A DNA stretch of 64,000 nucleotides from positions 59,681 through 123,680 of the forward strand of contig NZ_MJAH01000014.1 in assembly GCF_001746295.1 (NCBI RefSeq). Direction: 5' to 3'. Every line of letters begins with the position of its first letter. Positions within the stretch are counted from its first letter, which is position 1. Positions 34,717 to 42,993 of this stretch are shown here, in pieces. The notes beneath the pieces were generated by a model. The model was given only the letters and a program-made list of their open reading frames with translations, was not told where the DNA came from and did not search any database. Origin of the DNA: Streptomyces sp. LUP47B (GTDB lineage: Bacteria; Actinomycetota; Actinomycetes; Streptomycetales; Streptomycetaceae). The position numbers and the translations under genes are program-made.

Positions 34717-35609
34717 CGTCCGGCGAACGACCGGTGGAATGCGAGCGGTTGGCGGAGGCACTGCGCGGGCTACGGTCCCGGACGGGCCTGAGCCTGGCCG
34801 CGCTGGCCGCGAAGACGCCGTACAGCAAGTCGTCCTGGGAGCGCTACCTCAACGGCAGGACCGTTCCGCCCCGGAAGGCCGTCGAGGAGTTGTGCGAGCT
34901 GGCGGGCGAGCCCCCGGGCCGCCCCCTCGCCCTGTGGGAGCTGGCCGACACCGTGTCGAGCGGGCGGGCTGCGGGCGTGCGCCCCGTGGCGGGCCCGCCG
35001 TCGCCGGCTCGGGCCGGAGTGCTCCCGCCCGGCGACGGCGGCCGCTCATCCCGGCTCCCGGGGCGGGGACTGCTCGCCGCTGCCGCGGGCGGGCTCGCGG
35101 CCGTCGCGATCGTCGTGCCGCTGGCGGCCACCGGCGCTTTCGACACGTCCGGCCCGGATCCGGTGCCCTCGTCCCGCACCGCCCTGGCGAAGGCATGCCA
35201 GGGCAGCAGCTGCACAGGCAAGGATCCCGAAACATACGTCTGCGGAGCCGATCCCGTGCCGGTGACCCTGGGCCGACGGGACTTCCCGGGGCCGCCGACC
35301 GTGGTCAAGATCCGGCGCAGCACCGCCTGCGGCGCGGTGTGGGCGCGGATCGACCTGGGGAGGGTCGGGGACCGGGCGGAGATCCTCGTACCGGGCCAGG
35401 CCCCGCGGCGGATCGAGGTCAAGGACCGGGTCGACGCCACGGACTCGCTGTCCACCCCGATGGTCGCCGCCACCGGGTCCGAGCTGGCCCACGTGCGGGC
35501 CTGCCTGGTGCGGGACGGGGAGCGCCACTGCTTCGGTACGGCCCCCACGGCGGCGCCCACGGTGGCTCAGCTCCCACGGCTGTCGGCGGATAGCGAACGC
35601 GGCCCCTGA
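34713..35609 (+). CDS. Membrane-anchored HTH protein with DUF2690-like outer domain
   Basis: 298 aa, paralogous in its N-terminal half to the preceding gene: HTH at about 15-70 (LSLAALAAKTPYSKSSWERY then LNGRTVPPRKAV), a Pro-rich linker, one transmembrane helix (about 118-140) and an exported domain with CQGSSCTGKDPETYVCGAD, the cysteine pattern of DUF2690 proteins. Cytoplasmic HTH with an outer domain suggests signal-dependent DNA binding. It is translationally coupled (ATGA) to the peptidoglycan-binding partner, so the two likely act together. Confidence 0.87.
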   Translation: MTSGERPVECERLAEALRGLRSRTGLSLAALAAKTPYSKSSWERYLNGRTVPPRKAVEELCELAGEPPGRPLALWELADTVSSGRAAGVRPVAGPPSPARAGVLPPGDGGRSSRLPGRGLLAAAAGGLAAVAIVVPLAATGAFDTSGPDPVPSSRTALAKACQGSSCTGKDPETYVCGADPVPVTLGRRDFPGPPTVVKIRRSTACGAVWARIDLGRVGDRAEILVPGQAPRRIEVKDRVDATDSLSTPMVAATGSELAHVRACLVRDGERHCFGTAPTAAPTVAQLPRLSADSERGP

Positions 35610-35775
35610 CCGGAAGGCCGGGACCGGCACCGGTTCCCACCAAGTCGCCCTGGATGACAGCGTGTTCGCGGAGTGGGGCAACACGGTCACCGCGATGGCG
35701 GTTACGGCGGCGAAGCCGTCCTGACGGCGCCGGTCCACCCCCACCCCCTACCTGCCCGGCAGGGGGAACTGGTTC

Positions 35776-35781
35776 TACCCT
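35776..35781 (+). promoter_or_regulatory. -10-like element for leaderless PaaX-like regulator
   Basis: TACCCT lies 6 nt before the GTG at 35788 and no Shine-Dalgarno is seen. Confidence 0.45.
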
Positions 35782-35787
35782 TGCGCC

Positions 35788-36648
35788 GTGACCAGCTTCG
35801 ATCAGCCCGAACAGTCCGACCAGGCAGGCAGCGCGCCCCGGCCGCAGTCGTTGATGCTGAGCTTCTTCGGCATCCACGCCCTCGGCCGTGACGTCGCCCT
35901 GGCCGCCGGCAGCCTGATCGACGTGTTCGGCCGGGCCGGTATCACCGAGGACGCCGTACGGTCCACGCTCACCCGGATGGTCAAACGCGGCCTGCTCGAA
36001 CGCCACCGGCGCGGCCGCAAGACGTACTTCGGCCCGACTCCCAGGGCCGTCGGCGTCCTCCAGGACGGCCACGACCGCATCTGGCACACCGGTGCCGTCA
36101 ACCGTGACTGGGACGGCACCTGGACCCTCGTCGGCTTCTCCCTCCCGGAGGCGTGGCGCAGCGAACGCCACGACCTGCGCTCCCGACTGGTGTGGAACGG
36201 CTTCGGCCCCCTGCAGAACGGCCTGTGGGTGGCACCGGGCACGGTGGACGTCCCCGAAGTGGTGGCAGGCCTGGGCCTCGACTCCTACCTCCGGGTCTTC
36301 CAGGGATCCACGGCGGTCGCCCCCACCGACGCTCGCACCATCCTGCACACGGCGTTCGACGTGGAGTCCATCGCCAAGGGCTACGAGGCGTTCCTGGTCC
36401 GCTGGAGCGGCGCGGCCCAGGAGCCCGCGGACGCGGACCCCCTCGTACGGCAGCTGCTCCTGCACACCGACTGGCTGGACCAGGTCCGCCAGGACCCGCA
36501 TCTGCCCGCCGAGCATCTGCCCGAGGGCTGGCCGGCGGCCCGCGCGGAGGAACGCTTCCACGAGCTCGCGCAGCGCTACGACGCCCCGGCTCGCCAGGAG
36601 GCCGCGAGTGCGCTGGACCAGATCAAGGTGACCGCGGCAGGCGAGTGA
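35788..36648 (+). CDS. PaaX-family transcriptional regulator
   Basis: 286 aa. The N-terminal winged helix (about 20-85, SLMLSFFGIHALGRD, ITEDAVRSTLTRMVKRGLLE) is followed by the PaaX central and C-terminal domains (GTWTLVGFSLPEAWRSERHD, LRSRLVWNGFGPLQNGLWVA). PaaX repressors respond to phenylacetyl-CoA, but no phenylacetate genes are here, so the target is unknown. The MFS exporter 133 bp downstream is one candidate. The GTG start is supported by a -10-like TACCCT 6 nt upstream (leaderless). Confidence 0.9.
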   Translation: MTSFDQPEQSDQAGSAPRPQSLMLSFFGIHALGRDVALAAGSLIDVFGRAGITEDAVRSTLTRMVKRGLLERHRRGRKTYFGPTPRAVGVLQDGHDRIWHTGAVNRDWDGTWTLVGFSLPEAWRSERHDLRSRLVWNGFGPLQNGLWVAPGTVDVPEVVAGLGLDSYLRVFQGSTAVAPTDARTILHTAFDVESIAKGYEAFLVRWSGAAQEPADADPLVRQLLLHTDWLDQVRQDPHLPAEHLPEGWPAARAEERFHELAQRYDAPARQEAASALDQIKVTAAGE

Positions 36649-36701
36649 CGGCCCTCAGCACCCACAGCGGAGAGGCCTGCGGACTATTACTGGGCAATCC
36701 A

Positions 36702-36731
36702 TTGACCGCCGTCTGAAAACTGCCCTACATT
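36702..36731 (+). promoter_or_regulatory. Sigma-70-type promoter of the DHA2 exporter
   Basis: TTGACC (36702-36707) and TACATT (36726-36731) are separated by 18 nt. The GTG start with AAAGGAGAG upstream follows about 50 nt later. This is the best housekeeping-type promoter seen in the window. Confidence 0.7.
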
Positions 36732-36781
36732 CGTCGCGTTCTCGGCGTGATGGTCAGCCGCCGCTCAAAGGAGAGCCCCTC

Positions 36782-38356
36782 GTGCCCACCGAAACGCGTT
36801 CACTCCCCGATTCCACCGACGCCCGCCCCTCCGGCGGCCTCCCCGTCGGCACCCTCATCGCCGGCTGCTTCGCGGTCTGCCTGGCACAGATCGCGCTGGC
36901 CATGCCGGCGACGTTGAACGGCCTCTTCCAGGAGGACCTGCGCCCCGTCGGCTCCCAGCTCACCTGGATCTCGGACGCCTTCCTGCTCCCCGTCTCCGTT
37001 CTGGAACTGACCTTCGGAGTCCTCGGCGACCTCTTCGGCCGCAAGCGCCTGCTGGTCGGGGGCGGTGCGCTGATCGTGGCCGGCGAGGCGCTGGCCGCCT
37101 CGGCGACCGGCATCCACATGCTCTGGGTCGGCCAGGCCATCGCCGGTCTGGGTGCGGCGGCACTGTTCCCGACCTCGCTGGCGATGATCGCCGCGGGAAC
37201 GCACTCGGCGAGGGACCGCGCCCGCACGATCACGATCTGGGCGGCCGCTCTGTCGAGCGGTGGCTTCGTCGCTCCGGTGCTGGGTGGCATCACGGGCAAC
37301 TACGGCTCGTGGCGCTGGGCGTTCATCGTCGTGACCGGCCTGGCGGTGATCAGCACGGTGCTGAGCCAGCTGCTGGCGCACAACTCCAGTGCGCCGGAAG
37401 GCCGTTCACTGGACCTGGCGGGCCAGATCACGATCGGCATCGGCATGTTCGCCCTGCTGTACGCGGTGATCCAGGGCCCGGCGGACGGCTGGACGGCGCG
37501 GCCGGTGATGATCGCGTATGTGGTGGCCGGTTTGTTCATCGTCCTCTTCATAGTGGCCGAACTCCGCGCGGACTCTCCGCTGTTGAGACTGGACCTGTTC
37601 AAGAACCGGGCGTTCGCGGTCGCGTCGTTCGTCGCCGTGGTCGGCATGTTCAGCTACCTGGGCACGGCGTACACGACGAGCATCCGCCTGGGCCCCATCC
37701 AGCACCAGAGCCCCTTGCGTGGCTCGTTCGCCTTCATCCTGCTCAACTCGTGGACTCTGCTTCTGATGCCGCTGATCTCGCGGCTGCTGGAGAAGGTCAG
37801 CCCGCGCTGGGTACTGGGCGCGGGTCTGGCGCTGATGGCGGGCGGGGACTTCATGGCCGCGACCCTGTCGGTCAACGATCGCGCGCTGACCTCGCTGATC
37901 GTCCCGATCAGCCTGGTCGGCATCGGCTTCGCGCTCACGGTCTCCTCGATCACTTCGACGGCCGTCAACACGGTGGAGGTCCACTACGCGGGCATGGCCA
38001 GCGCTTCGACGAGCCTGCTGCGTGACTTCGGGTTCACCCTGGGTCCGGCGGTGATCGGCGCGATCGCGCTGAGCCACGCCGCGAACGAGTTCACGCAGAA
38101 GCTCGGCTCCTCCAACCTGTCCGCGCAGGTCAAGGCGGCCGCAGGCCAGGTCGCGGCCGAGGGCGGCCCCCTCGCCTCCAACTCCGTACCCCCGTCGTCG
38201 CCACCGGGAGGCGCGGTGCCGATCGCGCTGGAAGCCCTCGGCAACGGCTATGCCATCGGGTACGTGGTCTGCGGGATCGCGGCACTGGCCTGCTGCCTTC
38301 TCAGCGTGGTGGCGCTGCGAGGGAAGGGGGCCGGCGCACCCTCGGTCGTCGTTTAG
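36782..38356 (+). CDS. MFS drug/metabolite exporter, DHA2 (EmrB/QacA, 14-TM) family
   Basis: 524 aa with about 14 hydrophobic segments. Family motifs include LTWISDAFLLPVSVLELTFG with the motif A loop GDLFGRKRLLVGGG, and RWAFIVVTG with nearby VAPVLGGITGNYGSW. It exports a hydrophobic drug or metabolite using proton motive force; the substrate is unknown. GTG start with AAGGAGAGC 6 nt before it and a clear promoter at 36702. It follows a PaaX-like regulator that may control it. Confidence 0.93.
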   Translation: MPTETRSLPDSTDARPSGGLPVGTLIAGCFAVCLAQIALAMPATLNGLFQEDLRPVGSQLTWISDAFLLPVSVLELTFGVLGDLFGRKRLLVGGGALIVAGEALAASATGIHMLWVGQAIAGLGAAALFPTSLAMIAAGTHSARDRARTITIWAAALSSGGFVAPVLGGITGNYGSWRWAFIVVTGLAVISTVLSQLLAHNSSAPEGRSLDLAGQITIGIGMFALLYAVIQGPADGWTARPVMIAYVVAGLFIVLFIVAELRADSPLLRLDLFKNRAFAVASFVAVVGMFSYLGTAYTTSIRLGPIQHQSPLRGSFAFILLNSWTLLLMPLISRLLEKVSPRWVLGAGLALMAGGDFMAATLSVNDRALTSLIVPISLVGIGFALTVSSITSTAVNTVEVHYAGMASASTSLLRDFGFTLGPAVIGAIALSHAANEFTQKLGSSNLSAQVKAAAGQVAAEGGPLASNSVPPSSPPGGAVPIALEALGNGYAIGYVVCGIAALACCLLSVVALRGKGAGAPSVVV

Positions 38357-38711
38357 TGCAAGTCTTCGCAGGCCGCCAGTCCGATCCGGCCGCCCCGTAA
38401 CGCCACCCCGCCCGGGTGCGCGACGGCCGGGGCGACCAGCCCGGCCGGGTCCCACCGTGCACGGGCCCGCATCCTGACCGAGGTCCGCCGGTGCTCCCGG
38501 ACGGGTCGAAGGTGCCGGCCAGATCGGAAGGGCGTCGAACATCGCACGCGTCAGCGCCGCCATCGCTTCCGGGTCCTCGCCCAAAGAGGACGAGAGGGAC
38601 AGCGGGACAGCGCGTGCGATGTGGTCCAGGAAGCGATTCGCGCTGACCGTCGAGGCCGACGCCACCCCGTACTCCGGCCGTCACTGTCCCGCGCTTGTTC
38701 GACAAGTGGCC
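38357..38711. other. Gene-free region with decayed coding traces
   Basis: About 355 bp with no intact gene. On the minus strand two frames look coding-like in turn: FLDHIARAVPLSLSSSLGED near 38630-38570, then RMRARARWDPAGLVAPAVAH near 38470-38410. They are not in the same frame and neither has a credible start. I do not recognise either. They may be relics of a lost gene; codon-position bias alone could also explain them. Confidence 0.3.
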
Positions 38712-38738
38712 GAACCCCCCATGCGAAGAGGGGGGTTC
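38712..38738. terminator. Terminator of the secreted nuclease gene
   Basis: GAACCCCCC (38712-38720) pairs perfectly with GGGGGGTTC (38730-38738) around a 9-nt loop, 15 nt beyond the stop of the minus-strand nuclease. Confidence 0.8.
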
Positions 38739-38752
38739 AGTCGCGGAACCGC

Positions 38753-39559
38753 CTACCAGATCGCCTCGACCCACTCCGGGTGGTCGATGAACGGGTTGCG
38801 GTTGTGCTGGTAGGTGTCGTAGATGACCTGGTTGCGCTTCTCCTCGAAGGCGCTCGGCGGGTCCGCCTCGTTCCAGGCCTTGAGGACGGAGAGCTTGCCC
38901 ATGTAGGGGTTGGAGCCGTTGCCGACCTTCTCGTTGGGCTCCAGGTCGGCGAAGCCGTCGCCGCCGTCGTAGCGCACGGCCATGTAGAGGATCATGCGGG
39001 CCACGTCGCCCCGGTCCGCGGCGCGCGGCGCGAAGGAGTCGGAGTCGACGGTGCTGCCGCCGCCGTTGGTGACGGCACTGCCGCCGTTGTCGAAGTCGAG
39101 GTTGCCGCGGATGCTGTTGACCTGGACGTCCGCGGGGCGCAGGTGGTGCAGGTCGGTGCCGGGCCCGGTCACCTCGCCGAAGTCGCCGTGGGACTTGGCC
39201 CACACGTGCTCACGGTTCCAGTCGCCGGTGTCACCGCCGTTGAGGGACTTGCTGCGCGAGACACCGCTGTACAGCAGGATCACGTTGCTGCTGTTGTTCG
39301 GGTCCTGGTCGGTGACCTTGAGCGCGTCCCAGACCGCGGAGTACGAGATCTTCGAGACGTTGGCGCTGATGATCGTGTGCAGGGAGGACTTCAGCGTGGT
39401 GCCCGTCTTGCCGACCGCGTTCTTGTAGTACGTCGAGTCGTACGCGGTCGTCGTGGCGGCGGCCGGGGTCGTGGTCACGACCGGGGCGGCGAGCCCGACG
39501 AGCACGGCGGCGGTGGTGAGCGCCACCGACTTCCAACTGCGGATGCGTGTCGCCAGCAT
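38753..39559 (-). CDS. Secreted endonuclease I-type deoxyribonuclease
   Basis: 268 aa. Sec signal peptide (about 1-36, SVALTTAAVLVGLAAPVV then TPAAATT) and an endonuclease I (NucM/BsnB-like) beta-beta-alpha-metal fold. The motifs NREHVWAKSHGDFGE and TDLHHLRPADVQVNSIRGNL carry the metal and general-base histidines. It should degrade extracellular DNA, perhaps for nutrient recovery during lysis. Flanked by its own terminator, it is a single-gene unit. Confidence 0.93.
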   Translation of the reverse strand: MLATRIRSWKSVALTTAAVLVGLAAPVVTTTPAAATTTAYDSTYYKNAVGKTGTTLKSSLHTIISANVSKISYSAVWDALKVTDQDPNNSSNVILLYSGVSRSKSLNGGDTGDWNREHVWAKSHGDFGEVTGPGTDLHHLRPADVQVNSIRGNLDFDNGGSAVTNGGGSTVDSDSFAPRAADRGDVARMILYMAVRYDGGDGFADLEPNEKVGNGSNPYMGKLSVLKAWNEADPPSAFEEKRNQVIYDTYQHNRNPFIDHPEWVEAIW

Positions 39560-39704
39560 AAAGGGGGTCCCATCTACGCGGGTTGAATGGAGGCGGCAGA
39601 TGGGAGCGTGACATGGACATGCGACCGTGTAAATGGATGGCGCGTGTCCATTAGGTGACCTGAAACGGCAAATCCGGCCTTGTCTACGCGAGTTGACACA
39701 CCGA

Positions 39705-39733
39705 GCGGCCCCCGACGCGTGATCGGGGGCCGC
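39705..39733. terminator. Terminator after the GT39-like gene
   Basis: GCGGCCCCCGA (39705-39715) pairs with TCGGGGGCCGC (39723-39733), an 11-bp stem with a 7-nt loop, 16 nt beyond the stop of the minus-strand glycosyltransferase. Confidence 0.85.
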
Positions 39734-39748
39734 GTTACCAGGAGTTGG

Positions 39749-41959
39749 TCAGTCGACGTCCGACGGGTCCAGGCGGTAGACCGTCGAGGTGCTCGTGCTC
39801 GTGGCCGTGCTCGTGTCCGACGTCGAGCTCTTGCTCGTGCTGTAGTCGCTCTCCTTCACCGCCGTGCCGTACTTCTGTACCCAGCTGGTGATCTCCTGGC
39901 TGAGGCTGCTGTTGCCGCCCATTCCACCGCCGCCGAGCTGGATGTAGTGCAGCTCGCCCTTCTTCACCAGCTCCTTGAGCCTGGCGAGGGTCATCGCCTT
40001 GTCCGTGCCGGTGAAGCCCCACATGGAGATGACGGGCTTGTGCGTGCTGAGGATCAGCTGGCCGGCGCTCTGTGAATTGGACACCGCGAGCAGCCACTTG
40101 GCGCCGTCCTGGTGCTTCTCCAGGTAGGAGACCAGCTCGCTGTCGACGCTGCCGCCCATGCCGCCCCCGCCACCGGGGCGGTTTCCCGCGGTACCGGTGC
40201 CGCCGGGAGCCGTGCCGCCGCCCGGGAGTTCCCCGTTCGTGCCGCCGGGTGCGCCGGCCTGCGGGAGTTCACCGGTGCCGCCGCCAGGCTGCATGCCGCC
40301 CCCGTTGCCGCCGGGGAGCTCCCCACCGGCCTGGCCGCTGCCCTGCTGGGTGCCGCCCGGCATCTGACCGCCAGGGCCGCCGTTGCCGCCGCCGAAGCCA
40401 CCTCGGCCACCCCCGCCCCCGGGACCGCCCATGCCGCCACCGGTCGACGGACCCGCCGTCGGGTTGGTGCCGCCCATGCCGCCGGCCGTGGTGGAGAAGG
40501 CCGGCGAGGCGGCGTACGCCGTCGGGCCCGCGAGGGCCGCCACGATCGCCGCGACGACGGACACGCCGAGCAGTCGCGCCCTGGTGCCGGAACCCGCCGT
40601 ACGGAAGACGAACAGGCCCACGATCGCGAGGACCATGACCACACCGATGACCGGCCACAGCCAGGTGTTCCAGCCGGTGGCCCGGCGCAGCAGCACGATC
40701 GCCCAGATGCCGGTGACCGCGAGCCCGGCCGGTAGCACCCAGGACCAGCGGGCGTCACCGCCGCGGAAGGCGCGCCACAGCATGACGCCGCCCGCGCCGG
40801 TCAGCGCCGCGATGCCCGGGGCGAGCGCGGTCGTGTAGTACGGGTGCATGGTGCCCTCCGCCATGGCGAAGGTCAGGTAGTGCAGCACCAGCCAGCCGCC
40901 CCACAGGACGAGCGCGGCGCGGGTGGCGTCGGTACGCGGGGCCCGGCCGCACAGCACCAGGCCGGCGACGAGCGCGAGGAGGGCGAAGGGGATCAGCCAG
41001 GAGATCTGGCCGCCGAGGATGTCGTTGAACATCCGGCCGAGGCCCGCGGTGCCGGCGAAGGTGCCGCCCCCGCCCCCGCCGCCGCCGTTGCCCTCGCCGC
41101 CCAGGACCCGGCCCAGGCCGTTGTAGCCCATGATCAGGTTCCAGGCGGAGCCGTCGGTCGAACCGCCGATGTAGGGCCGGTCGTCGGCGGGCACGAGCGA
41201 GACCGCCGTCGCCCACCAGAAGCTGGAGACCGCCAACGCCACCGACGCGAGGGCCAGGTTGACGGCCTTCTTCCGCCAGCCGAGCCGCGACGCGTACACG
41301 TACACCGCGAAGACGGCGGGCAGGGCGATGTAGCCCTGGAGCATCTTGGTGTTGAAGGCGAGCCCGAAGAGCACCGCGGAGCCGATCAGCGGCAGCAGCC
41401 TGTCGGTGCGCACCGCGCGCAGCGCGAGGGCCGCTCCGCCGACCATCAGCAGGACGAGGAGGGTGTCGGGGTTGTTGTCCCGGTTGATCGCGACGGTGAT
41501 CGGGGTCAGCGCGAGGACGAGCGCGGCGATCGTGGCCGCCGCGTGCCCGAACACCCGCTTCACGGAGGTGTGCAGGATCCAGATCGTGCCGAGGGCGGCC
41601 GCGATCTCGGGCAGCATCATCTGCCAGGTGCCGAAGCCGAAGATGCGGCACGAAAGGCCCATGACCATCAGTGCGAACGGCGGCTTGTCGACGGTGAGGA
41701 AGTTCCCCGCGTCGAGGGACCCGAAGAACCAGGCCTTCCAGCTCTGCGTACCGCTGTAGATCGCGGAACTGTAGAAGCTGTTCAGGCCGGACCCGGACAG
41801 GTTCCAGCTGTAGAGGACGCCGGCCAGGACCAGGATCGCGAGCAGCACGGGCAGCGACCAGCGCGGGGCCCTGTCCGGAGGCGCCGCGGGCGGGGCCGGT
41901 GGCGGCCAGTCGGCTGACACGGGCTCGGTGTGGGGGTGGGGATCGGTGGCAGATGTCAC
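39749..41959 (-). CDS. Polytopic glycosyltransferase, GT39/ArnT-like (YkcB type)
   Basis: 736 aa. About 11-12 transmembrane segments (residues 25-490) with the lipid-sugar transferase motif NFLTVDKPPFALMVMG and INRDNNPDTLLVLLMVGGAA. A Gly-rich, low-complexity stretch (about 497-603) leads to a C-terminal soluble domain (about 605-736, VSYLEKHQDGAKWLLAVSNS), as in YkcA/YkcB-type mannosyltransferases. It probably moves a sugar from a polyprenyl carrier to an extracytoplasmic acceptor. The start is the GTG at 41959, giving a Pro-rich cytoplasmic head before the first helix. The acceptor is unknown. Confidence 0.88.
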   Translation of the reverse strand: MTSATDPHPHTEPVSADWPPPAPPAAPPDRAPRWSLPVLLAILVLAGVLYSWNLSGSGLNSFYSSAIYSGTQSWKAWFFGSLDAGNFLTVDKPPFALMVMGLSCRIFGFGTWQMMLPEIAAALGTIWILHTSVKRVFGHAAATIAALVLALTPITVAINRDNNPDTLLVLLMVGGAALALRAVRTDRLLPLIGSAVLFGLAFNTKMLQGYIALPAVFAVYVYASRLGWRKKAVNLALASVALAVSSFWWATAVSLVPADDRPYIGGSTDGSAWNLIMGYNGLGRVLGGEGNGGGGGGGGTFAGTAGLGRMFNDILGGQISWLIPFALLALVAGLVLCGRAPRTDATRAALVLWGGWLVLHYLTFAMAEGTMHPYYTTALAPGIAALTGAGGVMLWRAFRGGDARWSWVLPAGLAVTGIWAIVLLRRATGWNTWLWPVIGVVMVLAIVGLFVFRTAGSGTRARLLGVSVVAAIVAALAGPTAYAASPAFSTTAGGMGGTNPTAGPSTGGGMGGPGGGGGRGGFGGGNGGPGGQMPGGTQQGSGQAGGELPGGNGGGMQPGGGTGELPQAGAPGGTNGELPGGGTAPGGTGTAGNRPGGGGGMGGSVDSELVSYLEKHQDGAKWLLAVSNSQSAGQLILSTHKPVISMWGFTGTDKAMTLARLKELVKKGELHYIQLGGGGMGGNSSLSQEITSWVQKYGTAVKESDYSTSKSSTSDTSTATSTSTSTVYRLDPSDVD

Positions 41960-42048
41960 CCGGGAATCGTGCGGAGGGCGGTTGGGTGAGAGCTGTGACG
42001 TAGCTGGCGCCGTCCTGTGAAAACGCCACGGGTTGGGTAACAACTCGC

Positions 42049-42077
42049 ACAACCATTCCCCATGCGTACAACCATTC
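42049..42077. promoter_or_regulatory. 10-bp direct repeat between divergent genes
   Basis: ACAACCATTC occurs at 42049-42058 and 42068-42077, 19 bp apart (about two helical turns), in the 143-bp gap between the glycosyltransferase and the serine hydrolase. Same-face direct repeats of this kind suit a response-regulator dimer, but the regulator is unknown. Confidence 0.4.
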
Positions 42078-42102
42078 ACCCGAACCCGAGAGTCAACAGG
42101 GC

Positions 42103-42945
42103 ATGACTCGGGGGATAGCAAGACACGCGAAATGGATCGCGACGGGCGCGCTGGCCGCGTGCGTCGCCGCCGCCACTCCGGCCGCCGCCGCGACCGCACC
42201 GGCAGTCAGCTGCACGTCCGCGAAGGCGGGCCTCGCCGACAAACTCAAGCGGGACATCACGTCCGCCGTCTCCAACCGCTCGGGCACGATCGCCGTGGGC
42301 CTCTACGACCGTACGACCAAAACCACCTGCACCCTGCGCTCCTCCACCGCCTACGACTCCGCGAGCGTCGTCAAGGTGACCGTCCTCGCCACGCTGCTGT
42401 GGGACGCGAAGAAGCACAACAGGTATCTGACCGACCGTGAGAGCACCCTCGCCAAGGCCATGATCACCAAGTCGGACAACGACGCGACCAGCAAGCTGTG
42501 GCGGCAGCTCGGCCTGACGAAGATCAAGGGCTTCCTCACCGCGGCCGGGATGACCCAGACCAAGCCCGGGGCGAACGGCTACTGGGGCCTGACCCAGATC
42601 ACCGTCACCGACGAGCAGAAGCTGCTCAAGCTGGTCACCGCGAGCAACACCGTCCTGAGCGACAACGCCCGTGCCTACATCTCGAAGTTGATGGGCCAGG
42701 TCATCTCGTCGCAGCGCTGGGGCACACCGTACGGCGCCGGATCGGGCATCTCCTGGCACGTCAAGAACGGCTGGCTGCAGCGCTCCACCCACGGCTGGCG
42801 GGTGCACAGCGTCGGCACCTTCAAGGGCGGCGGCCACGACTACATGATCACGGTGCTCACCCACGGCAACAGCACCATGAACTACGGCATCACGACGATC
42901 CAGGGCGTCGCGAAGGTCATCCACCGGGATCTCGCGGCGAGCTGA
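42103..42945 (+). CDS. Secreted beta-lactamase-like serine hydrolase
   Basis: 280 aa. Signal peptide (about 1-30, WIATGALAACVAAATPAAA). The class A beta-lactamase/penicillin-binding fold shows SxxK as SVVK (Ser88-Lys91), SDN (124-126) and KNG in SWHVKNGW near residue 222, the third motif being KNG instead of KTG or KSG. It could hydrolyse beta-lactams or act on wall peptides. No omega-loop motif typical of true class A enzymes was recognised, so resistance activity is unproven. It is divergent from the glycosyltransferase. Confidence 0.88.
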   Translation: MTRGIARHAKWIATGALAACVAAATPAAAATAPAVSCTSAKAGLADKLKRDITSAVSNRSGTIAVGLYDRTTKTTCTLRSSTAYDSASVVKVTVLATLLWDAKKHNRYLTDRESTLAKAMITKSDNDATSKLWRQLGLTKIKGFLTAAGMTQTKPGANGYWGLTQITVTDEQKLLKLVTASNTVLSDNARAYISKLMGQVISSQRWGTPYGAGSGISWHVKNGWLQRSTHGWRVHSVGTFKGGGHDYMITVLTHGNSTMNYGITTIQGVAKVIHRDLAAS

Positions 42946-42980
42946 CGCCTGCCGGTCGCCCGTACGTCACCGGCCCGCCC

Positions 42981-42986
42981 TACGGT
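42981..42986 (+). promoter_or_regulatory. -10-like element for leaderless phytase-like gene
   Basis: TACGGT lies 7 nt before the ATG at 42994. It overlaps an alternative GTG start at 42985, which argues for the ATG. Confidence 0.5.
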
Positions 42987-42993
42987 GACGCCC

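Noticed and set aside
35610..35787. Short coding-like stretch ending in GEAVLTA-type sequence before the PaaX-like gene
   Set aside because: Too short, no recognisable start or domain; the gap seems to be promoter DNA only.
42103..42945. Calling the serine hydrolase a true class A beta-lactamase
   Set aside because: SxxK and SDN are present but the third motif is KNG and no omega-loop Glu motif was recognised, so only the fold family is claimed.
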